The notes under the pieces are model-generated. The model was not told where the DNA came from, searched no databases, and saw nothing but the letters and a program-made list of their open reading frames with translations. This document shows positions 46,601 to 58,059 of a stretch of 64,000 bases of DNA, one piece after another. Position 1 is the stretch's first letter; every line of letters begins with the position of its first letter. Where the stretch lies: NCBI GenBank assembly GCA_034509735.1, contig JACGWO010000003.1, positions 38,114,873 to 38,178,872 on the forward strand, in the 5' to 3' direction. This DNA is from Sesamum alatum. Taxonomy: Eukaryota; Streptophyta; Magnoliopsida; Lamiales; Pedaliaceae. The translations under genes and the position numbers were made by a program.

Positions 46601-48116
46601 ATAATTTGACTTATTTTTCTGTCCTATTTACGAAAAGGCCATTTTGATTTCTTATTTTGCAAAACTGCTTATGACAATTCGATTTAAAAATAGTCTAAAA
46701 AAATTAAAATCGCACCATGATCACTCGTACCGATTGTTTCCAATTATTTTAGAGCAACAACTTTTCCCAATAATTTTGCTTACACAAGTTGGGAAAACCG
46801 GTAGATTCTTTAATACTAAGGTCCATTACATGCGCATATATGTCACATATATATAGGTTTTCTACCATTTGAATAACTAATAAATATTTTATACACGTGA
46901 TAAATATATGTGATCATGATCGTGCGAATATAAAATGAATTTATAATAAAATATTGAAATCACATTGCATCAATTAATTAAATAAAAGTGATTTCGTAAC
47001 AATTTTGATTTTTTCTTATTATAAATGTTGGGTAGTATATTTTGCTTCACATATATTCATAATAATGTAAATTATTATTTTACATCAATTTATATTTAAG
47101 ATAACATTTTATATACATTTGAGTGTTTATGTGTAAAATCAAGATAGACTGCAATAAAGAATCTGAAATAACAACAAAATTTTAGGAAAATTTTAATTCG
47201 AGTTTGGCACATATAAATTTATTATATGATAAATATAATACACTTGTTATGGTATTATTGTGCGATTAATTTGGTTTGATTGGTCGAGGAGGCCTGACTT
47301 AGCTGGCGAAGCTAAGATCCCATGATCCTAGAGATCGTGGGTTCGAACCTTTGCATGGATTGATGTCATTTCTGTATAGTAGATATGATTTGCTACCGAT
47401 TAATTTAATTTCCTTTACATGCAGCGGTGGTGGGCGACGGGTTTCTGGCCCGGGACATCACCTTCCAGAACACCGCCGGGCCGTCGAAGCACCAGGCCGT
47501 AGCCCTCCGCGTGAACGCCGACCTCTGCGCCTTCTACCGTTGCGACATGCTGGCCTACCAGGACACCCTCTACGTCCACTCCCTCCGCCAGTTCTACACC
47601 GGCTGCATCATCGTCGGAACCGTCGACTTCATCTTCGGCAACGCCGCCGTAGTCCTCCAGAACTGCGACATCCACGCCCGTCGCCCCAACCCCGGCCAGC
47701 GCAACATGGTCACCGCCCAAGGCCGGGACGACCCCAACCAGAACACCGGAATCGTCATCCAGAAATGCAGAATCGGCGCCACCTCCGACCTGAGGCCGGT
47801 GCAGAGCAGCTTCCCGACGTACCTCGGCAGACCCTGGAAGGAGTATTCCAGGACCGTCGTCATGCAGACCGATATAAGCAACGTCATCAACCCGGCGGGA
47901 TGGTACGAGTGGAACGGGAATTTCGCGCTGAACACGTTGTTCTACGCCGAGTATCAGAACACGGGCGCCGGCGCCGGAACTTCAAACAGGGTGACCTGGA
48001 GGGGGTTCAGGGTGCTAACTAGTGCGGCGGAGGCGCAGCCTTTCACGGCGGGGAGGTTTATCGCCGGCGGCAATTGGCTGGGGGCCACAGGGTTTCCGTT
48101 TTCTCTCGGGCTTTGA
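43686..48116 (+). CDS. Pectin methylesterase with PMEI pro-domain
   Basis: Two exons, 43686-44703 and 47425-48116, give 569 aa; phase-1 junction GTT G|CG GTG. Order: short cytosolic tail, membrane anchor (IFLLTALASLLLVTVISIAVV, about residues 17-38), PMEI-like pro-domain with its four cysteines (STCAATLYPELC, DCLEM, SCLDG), dibasic processing motifs (ERRLGED, DRRLLQAS) and the esterase domain. PME marks are all present: GVYRENVEI, QNTAGPSKHQAVALR, QDTLYV with catalytic Asp, VDFIFGNA with the second Asp, and YLGRPWK with the conserved Arg. The enzyme de-esterifies homogalacturonan after subtilase-type release of the pro-domain. Exons are GC-rich against a 2721 bp AT-rich intron holding a Helitron and a SINE near the acceptor. 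No damage seen. Confidence 0.95.
45912..46201 (-). mobile_element. Short Helitron, complete, in the PME intron
   Basis: On the minus strand the 290 bp element starts TCTATACTATTATATAAAAG after an A and ends with GCACACAGAGACGGCGTGTC, then ACGACGGCTAG before T. These are Helitron-type TC and CTAG ends. It shares the AATGATACTGCCGTACC-type interior with the 1780-2456 trimer. No coding capacity. Confidence 0.75.
47290..47412 (+). repeat. tRNA-derived SINE abutting the PME splice acceptor
   Basis: TGACTTAGCTGGCGAAGC (A-box region) and GGGTTCGAACC (B box, 47339-47349) have tRNA-like spacing, and the following TTTCTGTATAGTAGATATG matches other SINE copies here. It ends within about 15-30 bp of the intron acceptor at 47424, so it probably contributes the polypyrimidine/branch region. 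Confidence 0.6.
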
Positions 48117-48257
48117 TTAATTAATTCTGTCGGCTGCTGCAGCGTTGTTATCCGCCTACAGTTTGCACGCCGGTGAATAATCTGGTTCTGTACAATTGTT
48201 TTTGTTTTAAGCGAAAATTATGAAATATTATTAAATATTAAAATAAACCTATTATAA

Positions 48258-48505
48258 TCCGTTCTATTGAATATCAATATTTGAATAAATAATTATACAT
48301 ACATCCAAACAATACCTATTGAATAAACAATTACACTTATATCCAAACAACACTTACTGATTACAATCGAACATTAATATCTGAATAAACAATTACACCT
48401 ATTTTGTTCAATAAAAAAAAAAAAAAAACAATTTCACCTACATCTAAACAACACCTATCGAATAAACAATTACACCTATATCCAAACAACACCTACTGAT
48501 TACAG
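48258..48505 (+). repeat. Tandem repeat in the PME 3' flank
   Basis: At least four degenerate copies of a unit containing GAATAAACAATTACACC and ATCCAAACAACACCTA occur in direct order, separated by a poly-A run at 48413-48428. Confidence 0.6.
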
Positions 48506-48509
48506 TAGA

Positions 48510-48606
48510 AAGACCTTCACCTACCATACAGTAGAATAACATCTCACGCATTCGATGGAATTCGAATCCGGGGCGTCAGCTTCGCCAATTGAACTAAGCG
48601 TCATTA
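48510..48606 (-). repeat. tRNA-derived SINE (5' part)
   Basis: On the minus strand GCTTAGTTCAATTGGCGAAGC (A box) and GGATTCGAATTCC (B box) occur in the right order and spacing, followed by a body (GTTATTCTACTGTATGGTAGG) shared with the 51342-51632 copy. Confidence 0.6.
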
Positions 48607-49142
48607 GATGTATAAGACTGATTGTTGGGCAGGAAGTTTTAATAAGAAGCTGATGCATTTGTGAATTTTGATCCTACTACTTAATTAATTTTCAAATATT
48701 TTATCTGATAAATATTTGTCAGTCGTGTGCTCTTTCATCCAGAAAATGATGAAAGCTTATGTGAATTGTTAGGAGTGAATTAAAAAATTCAAAACTGCTC
48801 GAATTAAATTGAGGAGAACGGTTTATTATAATTTGTTGATCAAATTGTAATTTTAAATTTAGAGTGAAACCCAGGTTTAAGACTAAAAATGCAAAAAACT
48901 AAACTGTTAAATATATATTATTTAATTTTTTAAATTACATATATAAATATAATTTGATCAAATTAATTAGTTGTTTAGAAGACTTTAATGATAAAATATC
49001 TATTTTTATGATTTTTTATTATTTTGATTTTTCTAACATGAAGTATTCTATTTTAATTATATCAAAATTTGTTAGCGTAAGTTGACTTTCGATATGCTTT
49101 TCAAGACTTTTACTTGTATTATCTCTTGAACTATTGGGTAAT

Positions 49143-49370
49143 CACTACAAAAATCTGACATTAATTAATTATGATTAATTATCATGGAAAAAAATAAATA
49201 GTTATAGTCAGTAGTTATCGATAATGGTACCCAACGTTGTTTGCCATGGTGTTTGAAAATGTGGCTAAAATATTCGTCATGGCTAAATCATGACAAATAT
49301 TTTTGTTTTGGCTAAAAGCCATGACGAATAAGTCATAATTATAATTTAACTATGATTAATAGTAGTAATA
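49143..49370. mobile_element. CACTA-type MITE, 3' end missing
   Basis: Begins CACTACAAAAATCTGAC and carries the family words TTCGTCATGGCTAAA and GCTAAAAGCCATGACGAATA. No TAGTG terminus was found where it should end. Confidence 0.5.
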
Positions 49371-49652
49371 TATATTAAAAGTTTGATATTCGATCAGGTT
49401 CGGTTTACTAGTGCCAAAAATTGAAACGGAATCAAAATCAAAACCGAAACCGAAATGAATATTGAACCGAATTTTCAGTTCGATATTCGATACAAACTGA
49501 ATTTTCAATTCGGTAGGTTTTTGATCAGTTTATCGAAAATTGCACACCCCTATTATAGCTTTTGTGTTGAGAGGGTGTTTTGCTAAACTTATTTGAAACA
49601 TCTTATAAGCTCCTAAATCTTATAAAATGTTTTAAGAGTTTAAAGATATTTA

Positions 49653-50090
49653 GAGGGTGTTTGGCTAAGCTTATAAGCTCCTCAAAACATTTTATAAGAT
49701 GTTTGAGAGCTTATAAGCTCTAAAAAACCGTTTGGCAAATTTTTTTTGAAAGAGCTATAAGATCTTAAAATAAGATGCTTTCAATCTTATAAGATCTTTT
49801 TAAAAAAGTTAAACTTTCCTAACTTTTTTTATAAGATCTTATAAGCTCTATGCAATTAATAATTAATAAGACAAAAATAACCTTATTGATTTGTTATATT
49901 TCAATTTTACCCTTAACATATCAAATATATTTTTAACAAAAAAATCCCCCCCCCCCCCCTCTCTCTCTCTCTCTACATGTTGCATCCCTCCCCCTTCTCC
50001 TCTTTCTCTCTCTCTCTCTACATGTTGCATCCCTCCCCCTTCTCCTCTTTTCTCTCTCTCTCTACATGTTGCCTCCCTCCCCCTTCTCCT

Positions 50091-50145
<55 letters not shown>

Positions 50146-50736
50146 CATCTCTTCTTCTCATATTTATATAATTATGATATTAATTACGTAATTAATATTA
50201 ATTTTTAATTATTATAATTATAAAAAACATGCTACTGATATTATATGTTATAATATGGTTAAAATAGTAATTGAAATTAACAAAAACTATATCAATTATA
50301 TATCTATGTTAATATTCGATTAGCATGAGTGTTAATATTATTTCGATGCAAAAATTTAAAGATAATAATTTGTCAACTTTGTTTTTGAAAAAAAATCTAT
50401 TAATTTTTATTTAGAGTTAAACAAATGTATACTATTTATGAAAGTATTTTAAAAATATTCAAATAAATAATATGTCAACAAAAATAACAATTTATTTGAT
50501 TCTAATAGTATCATGTCCGTTTTGGTCATTTTACCAATAAAAAGACCTTATTATGCCAAACACCCTAACATCTTATAAGATATTAAAACATCTTATAAGT
50601 TTTAACATCTTATTTTATCCAAACACTTCAAGAGCTTATTTTCAAAATAATCTCCAACATCTTATAAGCTCCTAAAACATCTTATAAGATGTAGGATCTT
50701 ATAAGATGTTTTAAAAAAGCTTAGCCAAACACCCTC
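49653..50736. mobile_element. PIF/Harbinger-type element with exact TTA duplication
   Basis: A 1084 bp element with termini GAGGGTGTTTGGCTAAGCTT and the near-perfect inverse AAGCTTAGCCAAACACCCTC, flanked by TTA on both sides (49650-49652, 50737-50739). Subterminal regions carry many CTTATAAG/CATCTTATAAG repeats in both directions. The centre contains a CT-rich minisatellite and an (AT)n run. No transposase. Confidence 0.85.
49945..50145 (+). repeat. CT-rich minisatellite plus (TA)n inside the Harbinger element
   Basis: About three units of roughly 55-60 bp, each a (CT)n tract followed by ACATGTTGCATCCCTCCCCC and CTTCTCCTC, end in a longer (CT)n and then (TA)n. Open frames here reflect the repeat. 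Confidence 0.75.
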
Positions 50737-51339
50737 TTAATCTTATTTTAAAAATAAGCGCATAATATGTTGGATAAATGAAATGTCAGAACTTATAAGG
50801 TGTTAGAGTGTTTGAAATAATAAACTCTTCATCTGTAATAATGGTCGAAAAAACCATCAAACTATTAGAGTTTTAAATTATATAACTAAATAATTTTGCT
50901 TTGATGAATTATATGAAGGATAAAAATGAAATATTAACAAAATTATGAGTTTGTTTTCGTTTATTAGATATTAATATTAAAGAGCTTATAAGATGTTTTA
51001 GAAAAAGTTGAGTAAGTTACCTTTTTCATAAAGAGTTTATAAGATCCAAAACATCTTATTTAGGATCTTAAATTTTATAAGCTCTTCAAAAAATTAATAA
51101 TTTGCGGTTTTTAAGAGCTTATAAGCTCTCAAACATCTTACGAGATGTTTTGAGGAGCTTATAAACTAGACTAACAGCATCTAAATCTACTTAATTTAAA
51201 CAGTTTAAAAGCAAAAATTATAAAAAAAAAATATTATTTTCAACTTATTTTCAATAATAAATAGATAAATACTTAAAATAAGTGTATGCAATTACCCTTA
51301 ACCTTTCATGATACTATGTTGTTGGAACCAGTGTTTGCT

Positions 51340-51341
<2 letters not shown>

Positions 51342-51384
<43 letters not shown>

Positions 51385-51632
51385 GAAAGCGATGAATTTT
51401 ATTAATCGAAAGTAAAGTAATTACATTCAGCGTCATGTCGGCTATCAATATCGAACATATACAATTACAAACAATCAAATCAATAATATCACATAAACTA
51501 ATACATAGCTATTACAGCAACAAATCATACCTATTATACAGTAGAAATAACATCAACCCACATAGGTGTTCGAACCCATAACCTTTAGAATCTTGGAGCC
51601 TCAATTTCGCCAACTAAACTAGACTTCTTGGC
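51342..51632 (-). mobile_element. Full-length tRNA-derived SINE with A tail
   Basis: On the minus strand: head GCCAAGAAGTC, A box TAGTTTAGTTGGCG, B box GGTTCGAACACC, body to about 51380, then a tail of about 38 A (the T-run at 51342-51379 on the plus strand). Flanking AGTGTTTGCTGG and AAGTTTGTTGAT match at about 9 of 12, a likely target duplication. Confidence 0.75.
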
Positions 51633-51820
51633 AAGTTTGTTGATTGTTTAAATGCCTAAGATATGTACAATTGAACATGAAATTTTTTCAAATTTCAAAT
51701 ATAATATTGCTACCCTCTTTATGGCAAGAAACAAAACAGTACTAATCAAGTGGGTAGAACGAAATCATTGTACCCTACCATGAGTTTAAAGGGTTCGCCA
51801 GAAAGTCATGCAAGTGGAAT

Positions 51821-52178
51821 GAGAAAATTGTAATTTTCGTCCCACAATTTATCTGTTTGATCTCATCATTTTAGTACTTACTAGATTTAGTTCTATAAAT
51901 CGCAAAAATTTATAATTTTAGTTTCAAACACAAATTTTATTAAATATTTAATAGGGGGAACACGTGATTTGCGTGCTTACTCCGTTAAATAACTGGCCAT
52001 TGATTTAACGGAGGGACCACGTGATTTGCACATGCCCCGTTAAATATTTAACATAATTTATGATTGGGACTAAAATTGTAAGTTTTCTGATTTATGGGAT
52101 TTAGATCTAGTCAATGCTAAAACAATGAGACTAAATCGCAAAGAGAGTAAGTTGTGGGAAGCAAATTACAATTTTCTC
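51821..52178. mobile_element. Fold-back Mutator-like MITE with 9-bp duplication (8/9)
   Basis: Termini GAGAAAATTGTAATTTTCG and reversed GAGAAAATTGTAATTTGCT are inverted repeats of about 50 bp. Flanks CAAGTGGAA and CAAGTGGAC differ at one base. Internally, CCACGTGATTTGC-type words repeat around GTTAAATA blocks. Confidence 0.7.
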
Positions 52179-52220
52179 CAAGTGGACATGTAGGACACAA
52201 AATCAACAAAAAGGAAGCGA

Positions 52221-52345
52221 ATGTCTAGTTTAGTCTGCAAAGTTGAGCTCTGTGATCAATAGATCAGGAGTTCGAGTTCCACCAATATAAGGTATTAGTC
52301 TACTTTAATTAATAGTAATTATTAATCTACTATAATACATGATAG
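52221..52345 (+). repeat. tRNA-derived SINE fragment
   Basis: TGTCTAGTTTAGTCTGCAAAG is A-box-like and GGAGTTCGAGTTCC (52267-52280) is a good B box. The downstream TTAGTCTACTTTAATTAATAG resembles other SINE bodies here. It lies 43 bp beyond the fold-back element. Confidence 0.5.
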
Positions 52346-53822
52346 AATTATATCGAATCATAATATATATATCTATCCACATTTCCTGCTTTGAGTAATC
52401 TTCGGGAATTTTACAATTTTATTTCGGTAAATATGAAGTCACGGTGATTCTTGCTCTATGGAAAATCGATTTAGCAAGTTAGTCCACTAATTTATCAATT
52501 TTTACGAATTTTCAAATTTACTAATTTTATACCCTCATGTGACATACATGTGGGAAAGTCCGGCAAATTTTGATAATTCTTACGAGGGAAATCCTCGCTA
52601 CGTGAAAATGGATAATTTGATGGACTAAATTGTTAAATCAACTTTTTATGCAATTTAAAGTGCCAAAACCTCAAATATATATATATATATATAAAGAAAA
52701 ATTCAATTCAGCCTCCAAAAATATTTTAACTAAGCTTAAACAGAGAAATATGAAAAGAGAAACATATTTTCTGCACTTTTAAATTGTAGTACAATGCGAC
52801 ATCATTTGAAATCCTAATTCTTTTTTGCCCTCCTCAAAATTCAAAATTCAAAATGCAAACACAGTGGACAGATTTTTAAATCAATTATTAATTTCAAAAG
52901 AAATTTTGTAAGGGTTTTCTTCGTAATGTTTTACCCATAATCCTTCTCTTTAAACAATTTATAATTTTTTATTTCTTGCAAGAAGATTTTATCCTAATAA
53001 TAAAATAATGGTCCAATATCCTACAATTAAATAAAGGTCATCTTATGTTCAAATTTTACTTATACATGATAGTACCCTAGGTTATATGCAAATGAAAAAT
53101 TTGTGCGGCATATAAGCTTCAAGAACTTATGTCTTGTTGGCGTGTCTTTTCATAGGCAATTCTCGAAGTTCGATCACACAAATAATACCCTAGCTCACAT
53201 CTCACGATTGCATCATGTCCATATTTATACCCTAACTCACATGCTTCATGAGATAAAATTGTAGACTTCATCGAAATGAAACCTATAAAAGAAGAAATTT
53301 TTTAATTCAGATCAGGTCTTGTCGGACATGCATCAATCACACGTCAAATATATCGATTGATTTACAAGTGCAAGATATCACATTTGTTGTGTGATAAATA
53401 TTAGGTTGGACCAAATCTAATTTGAAAGAACTACTATGATTCTTGAGATGTGTAAAGATCAAATTAAATTACTTCAAAAAAAAAAAATCAAATTAAATTG
53501 GGCCCAATGGGACTTGAGATAGAACAAAATTATGATAATCAAACCAAAAAAAATGTGATAATCTTTGATAAATCAGCCATTGTAGAACATTGGGTCAATC
53601 CGAGAAGTCTACCCCATTGGGCTCCTTGCAAAATTCTTATCTCACTAATTTCTATATTTTTTGTTGTTTTTCAGTTATTTTATTTATTTTGTGATTTCTT
53701 TTTATTTTTCAGTTATGTTATCTTTTTTAACTTATAATTACTTTCCACTTTATTGTAATTAAAACAAGTTTATGAAATAATAAAAAATTAATTTTAATGA
53801 TTAAAAAATATAATTTATTTAT
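52346..53822. other. Intergenic, no gene recognised
   Basis: AT-rich DNA; the open frame at 53498-53737 has no domain. A short (AT)n run lies at 52676-52692. Confidence 0.4.
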
Positions 53823-54122
53823 GGGTGAACTGATCAAAATGGCCTTACGCAAATTGAATTATTTTTAAAAAAAATTAAATATTTTTGGACAAAAATCCGC
53901 AGAGAGAGGTTTCTTACGTTATTTTACACGGAGAAGCAATAATGTAATTTACCAGGCTGATTTTTCTATAATTTTTTGTAAAAAAAAATCAAGGGCAAAA
54001 TGAACCATTTTAGGCCCTTGGTTGAAAATTACAAACCTCGGGTGCGTGTTTGTAATTTTTAAAATAATGAGGGGGTATTCATAATTGTGTCAAACCTCAG
54101 ACGAGGTCATTGTAATTCACCC
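53823..54122. repeat. Fold-back MITE with GGGTGAA ends (copy 1)
   Basis: Termini GGGTGAACTGATCAAAATGG and reversed GGGTGAATTACAATGACC. The interior (GAGAGGTTTCTTACGTTATTTTACACGG and onward) recurs in reverse orientation at about 60381-60682, so this is a dispersed family. Confidence 0.5.
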
Positions 54123-54797
54123 TATTAATTATGTAATCAATTGTTATTTTTAAATTATATATTAATCATCGATAAATATAATATACTAAATTAGAAGCCA
54201 ACACATCAAAGTGCCCTAAGGCTGCTAAGCAATTCTGTTTGTGGATGTAAGGTTGAATAATAAATCAAATTATTCGATACTTCATTAAAATTGATTGACA
54301 AAAAATTCTTTTGATTCCATTTGTTAAACTTAATAAACTGAACTTGAGCAGAATTTTTCATTCGATAAATTTTCAAGTTTGATTCGATTAGTGCAAAAAC
54401 AATACAATATATTAAAAAAATATTAAATTATTCGAGTTTGATTTAGGTCTGTCCAAATTAAAGCTCGTTTGAGCTTGATTAGATTAATAATCAAATCAAA
54501 TTCAAACGAAACTTTTTAAAATTCATAATAAGTTAAATAAATTTGAACAGTGAAGTGTTGGACTCTATTCACACATTTATAGCCCTGCTATGTGACACAC
54601 GCTTTTTACTATTTTGGTCCACCTCAAAATCATAAACGCGTTTTTCTGGGCCCGCTTTCCTAATAGAAATGAAGGTATTGATATGGACGTACTTCGGAAA
54701 AAGACTGTTTGATGCTTCCGCGTTGCATGTGATTCTTCATCCCTTTATTTATCTATATTTGATTTTTCGGACCATTTTGATGCTTTTTTCTTTTTTT
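54123..54797. other. Intergenic, AT-rich, no gene recognised
   Basis: AT-rich DNA between two fold-back elements. A short open frame at 54669-54857 runs into the next element and has no domain. Nothing else was seen. Confidence 0.4.
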
Positions 54798-55048
54798 GGT
54801 AAATTACACTGGCACTACGATATTATGTTAAAATACACAAATATCCCACATTTTTGATAAAATTATAAATAAATCTATTAAGTTTATAGTTGTAATTACA
54901 ATCACACCCTATATTGAGAGACATAACTTACACAAACATTTTTGAAAAAATTACAGTAACACTCTTCAGGGGCATAGCTATAATTTTATAAAATATAGGG
55001 AGGATTTGTGTATTTTGACCTAAGTTTAAGAGGTGTCAATGTAATTTA
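54798..55048. repeat. Fold-back MITE with GGTAAATTACA ends
   Basis: The left arm GGTAAATTACACTGGCAC / AAAATACACAAAT and the reversed right arm ATAAATTACATTGACACC / AAAATACACAAAT pair over about 75 bp. Flanking T-runs hide any duplication. Confidence 0.6.
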
Positions 55049-57740
55049 TTTTTTTTTTCTTTTCATTTTTTTCCTATTTATAAGTTTGATGGTTGCATAA
55101 TTAATTATGATATAATTAATTTTAAAAAATGATTATAACATTTGAATTTACAACTTCAAATTTGATTATGCAAATACAAATTGTAATTAAATTCTAAAAC
55201 TAACCTCTTAAATAATGAAGGAATTAAAGGGTTTGATTTTATGACATGTTCAAGGTAGAGAACTAGTTCATTTTTGCATGCATGTATAAAATCTGTGTTG
55301 TGCGCGATTATATGTTTTATTTTATTTCAAAATAAATAAAAAATTATACCACACTAGAGTGGACTTCATGACGTAAAATAAAATTAAATGCAAAAACAAT
55401 TCCTATCATGCGAATGGTACAACACACGCGCCTTTTGTGCGATTTTATATGATGACTTTTAACAATAAAATATTTTTTTAAGTAAATTTATAAACTATTG
55501 ATCTTATTTATTTTACTGTCGATATTTTGAACAATATAAATCAACGGTTGTTATTATATCATATATGATCAAAATGACGGTCCAAATTTTCACCTAAAAA
55601 ACAAAATTAATTTGTAATTGATTCAATTTTTCCATGGAAGTCAACCTCTTAATTTAATTAGTGTGGTTGCTTCGGCTAATGCTCAAAGTCAAATGTAATG
55701 AAAAAGATGTTGCCTACTGCAGATATATATCACATATCAATCACACACACAAAGGCTGAATTTATGAAGATATGATCTATGTATATTAGAAATTGTGGTA
55801 GGTGGTATATGCGCGCATAACTTTTAATAAAATTTCTATTTTATTGAATTTTTAACTTATTTTCATTTTAAAATTTATTATTGCCTTACAACCTTACGTA
55901 AAAAAACTGTTTGATAATTTTTTCTAATGTATTAATTATCAATACAATATTGTACTCAAATTAAATTAAAAATTAAAACTTTATAGAATATTTGTTATTT
56001 GACAATGACGATTATAATTACATGCAACACAAATACTAATATGTTATTTTTATTTCAATTAACAATAAACTTAAATATGAGTAAATTTAATTTTTGAGTA
56101 TATGTAATTAATTGCATGGAATTGATTTTCCAAATGAACTTAATTGAATAGAGTTGGGAAGTTGAAGGGCATTTTTGATATTATAATAATTTGGTGTAGT
56201 GGTATAAAAACGTCTGCTTTGTGTTTATAAAACCCCACTTCTTTATAATAGTATAGATAGATGAAGTGTGTTGTATGAGTTTTTTTACATTAATATATTA
56301 TATAATTGATAGGGGGACTACGTAATAAAATTTTGAAATTATAGAAATGTCCCTAGATTTCTTAATAATATCAAAACAAGCCAAAGATCTGTACCGGTCT
56401 TATTCAATCGGATTGGTATTGATCCGATCTGAATCTGGATATATACGGACTCACGATGACCATGAATTTCAACAATTTTTCCTGCTCCACAAATGCCTAC
56501 AAGTCCCTTCTAGTCTTCCCATATGGAGCAATCGTCACATCATTGAGAATTAATTTACGTGTAATCGCACGGTTTGATAATGCTTATAAATGTTAGCGCT
56601 CCTCTCTTGAGATACGATTTTTGCCACATTCACTATTCTTACGATCTTATAATCCCTTGCTTACGGGTACGATCTTACTGACGTAAACATCAAAGAGTTA
56701 TAAACGATATCTTATTATATAATTTTTAACATATATTTTGTAGAGAATATTAATCCTTATGATAAGTATAATAGTACTTGTAATATCATTAATTTAGTCC
56801 AGTTAAACCTAATTCAGTCAATGAGAAAATGTATCCATGAGAGATAACACTAACATCAATGGGATCCATATGGTTCAAACCTCTTAATCATATAATTGCT
56901 ACCTAATTAATAATGTTATAGTTAGTTGGATAACTAATTATTACCTATGTACTAAACGATTAATAATTACCAAATTATCTATGTAATTTTTGGAGTGGTG
57001 ATTACATGTGCTCCGGGTCGAAATCTAGGTCGCTTGGCAAGTAATTCAAATCGGTTGTTGGGACATAAGAAGAAAAAAGATTGTTAGACTCGTGGGTAGC
57101 CCCTAACAGATGTCCTTCGATACTTAAATCAGTTTGGGAGATCGGAAGGAAAACTTATAAGTTAGTCTGAAAGTCATAAATGACTTATTACAACCCGAAA
57201 TAATTGGGTTATTTATAGGGTCAAATTTTTGTACTTGTATCGAGAACCACAAATCAATCATCATCCCGAGCTCCCGAGTACAAAGTCATCGAATGACTCT
57301 CATTCCGGATCCCAGGTCAGGGCCGACTAGGGTGGAAAATATGTGAATTCTAGATTTGACTGGATATTTTGCATTTTTTTTTTGTTGGGGGGGGGGGGGG
57401 GGGATGTTATTTTAGTTTTATAGTGCTGAGTCAGATATATCCCGCAACATGATTATATCAATATATGAATAATCTGGACAATACGTCTATTCGTTCAACA
57501 CGCCAATTAGTATAACTAAGCACAATGGAATAAATTGCAATAAACTCATGTAAAATGAGAGAAATACCCACACATCTAGTGAGGCTCAAATCAATGACTT
57601 TAAATTTATTCGTTTGACCTCAGCCTTAACAATAAAATCATCTATGTATTTATTTTTGGCAATTTGTCACTAATCTTGGCAGCATGATATATATCGAGGC
57701 CAACTCGTTCCTGAAAGATTTTGTGTTCAAATTAAACTGC
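55049..57740. other. Intergenic, no gene; Helitron-like 5' end near 56257
   Basis: No coding frame is supported. On the minus strand TCTATACTATTATAAAG after an A at 56257 resembles the Helitron 5' end seen elsewhere, with a TACCACTACACC interior word, but no certain 3' end was found. A run of G lies at about 57387-57402. Confidence 0.4.
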
Positions 57741-58056
57741 CACTACAAGAAATATAACTTTTAACCATTGCTAATTGACATGGTTAGTACTAAATAACCG
57801 TAGTAAATAATTATTGACCACGATCACGTAACGATTGTCGACAGTGATTTGTGCGAGGGTGGCTAAACATTTGCTATGGTTAAAAGTCATGACGAATGGT
57901 TTTAACACGGCTCTTAGCTATGACAAATAAGTATTTCATGATAGAAAAATTAGGTTTGGCATCAATTTTTATATAACCGTAATTAATATAATTATTTATC
58001 ATAATTTTTAGTCATAATCATTAAGAATATCACCAATAATGATTTTTTTTCTAGTG
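57741..58056. mobile_element. CACTA MITE, complete
   Basis: A 316 bp element beginning CACTACAAGAAATATAAC and ending TTTTTTTTCTAGTG, with internal GGCTAAACATTTGC and GTCATGACGAATGG words shared with the 7839 copy. Flanking TGC and TGA match at two of three positions. Confidence 0.7.
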
Positions 58057-58059
58057 TGA

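Larger units (their letters stand above)
49570..51185. mobile_element. Older Harbinger-like element split by a younger copy
   Basis: A degenerate left end (GAGAGGGTGTTTTGCTAAAC) at 49570 and a degenerate right end (reversed: GATGCTGTTAGTCTAGTTTATAAGC) near 51180 bracket the intact relative at 49653-50736. Both carry the same CTTATAAGATGTTT words, so a young copy apparently landed inside an old one. Confidence 0.5.

Noticed and set aside
47290..47360. tRNA gene
   Set aside because: A and B boxes are present but the acceptor and anticodon stems do not pair; a SINE explains it.
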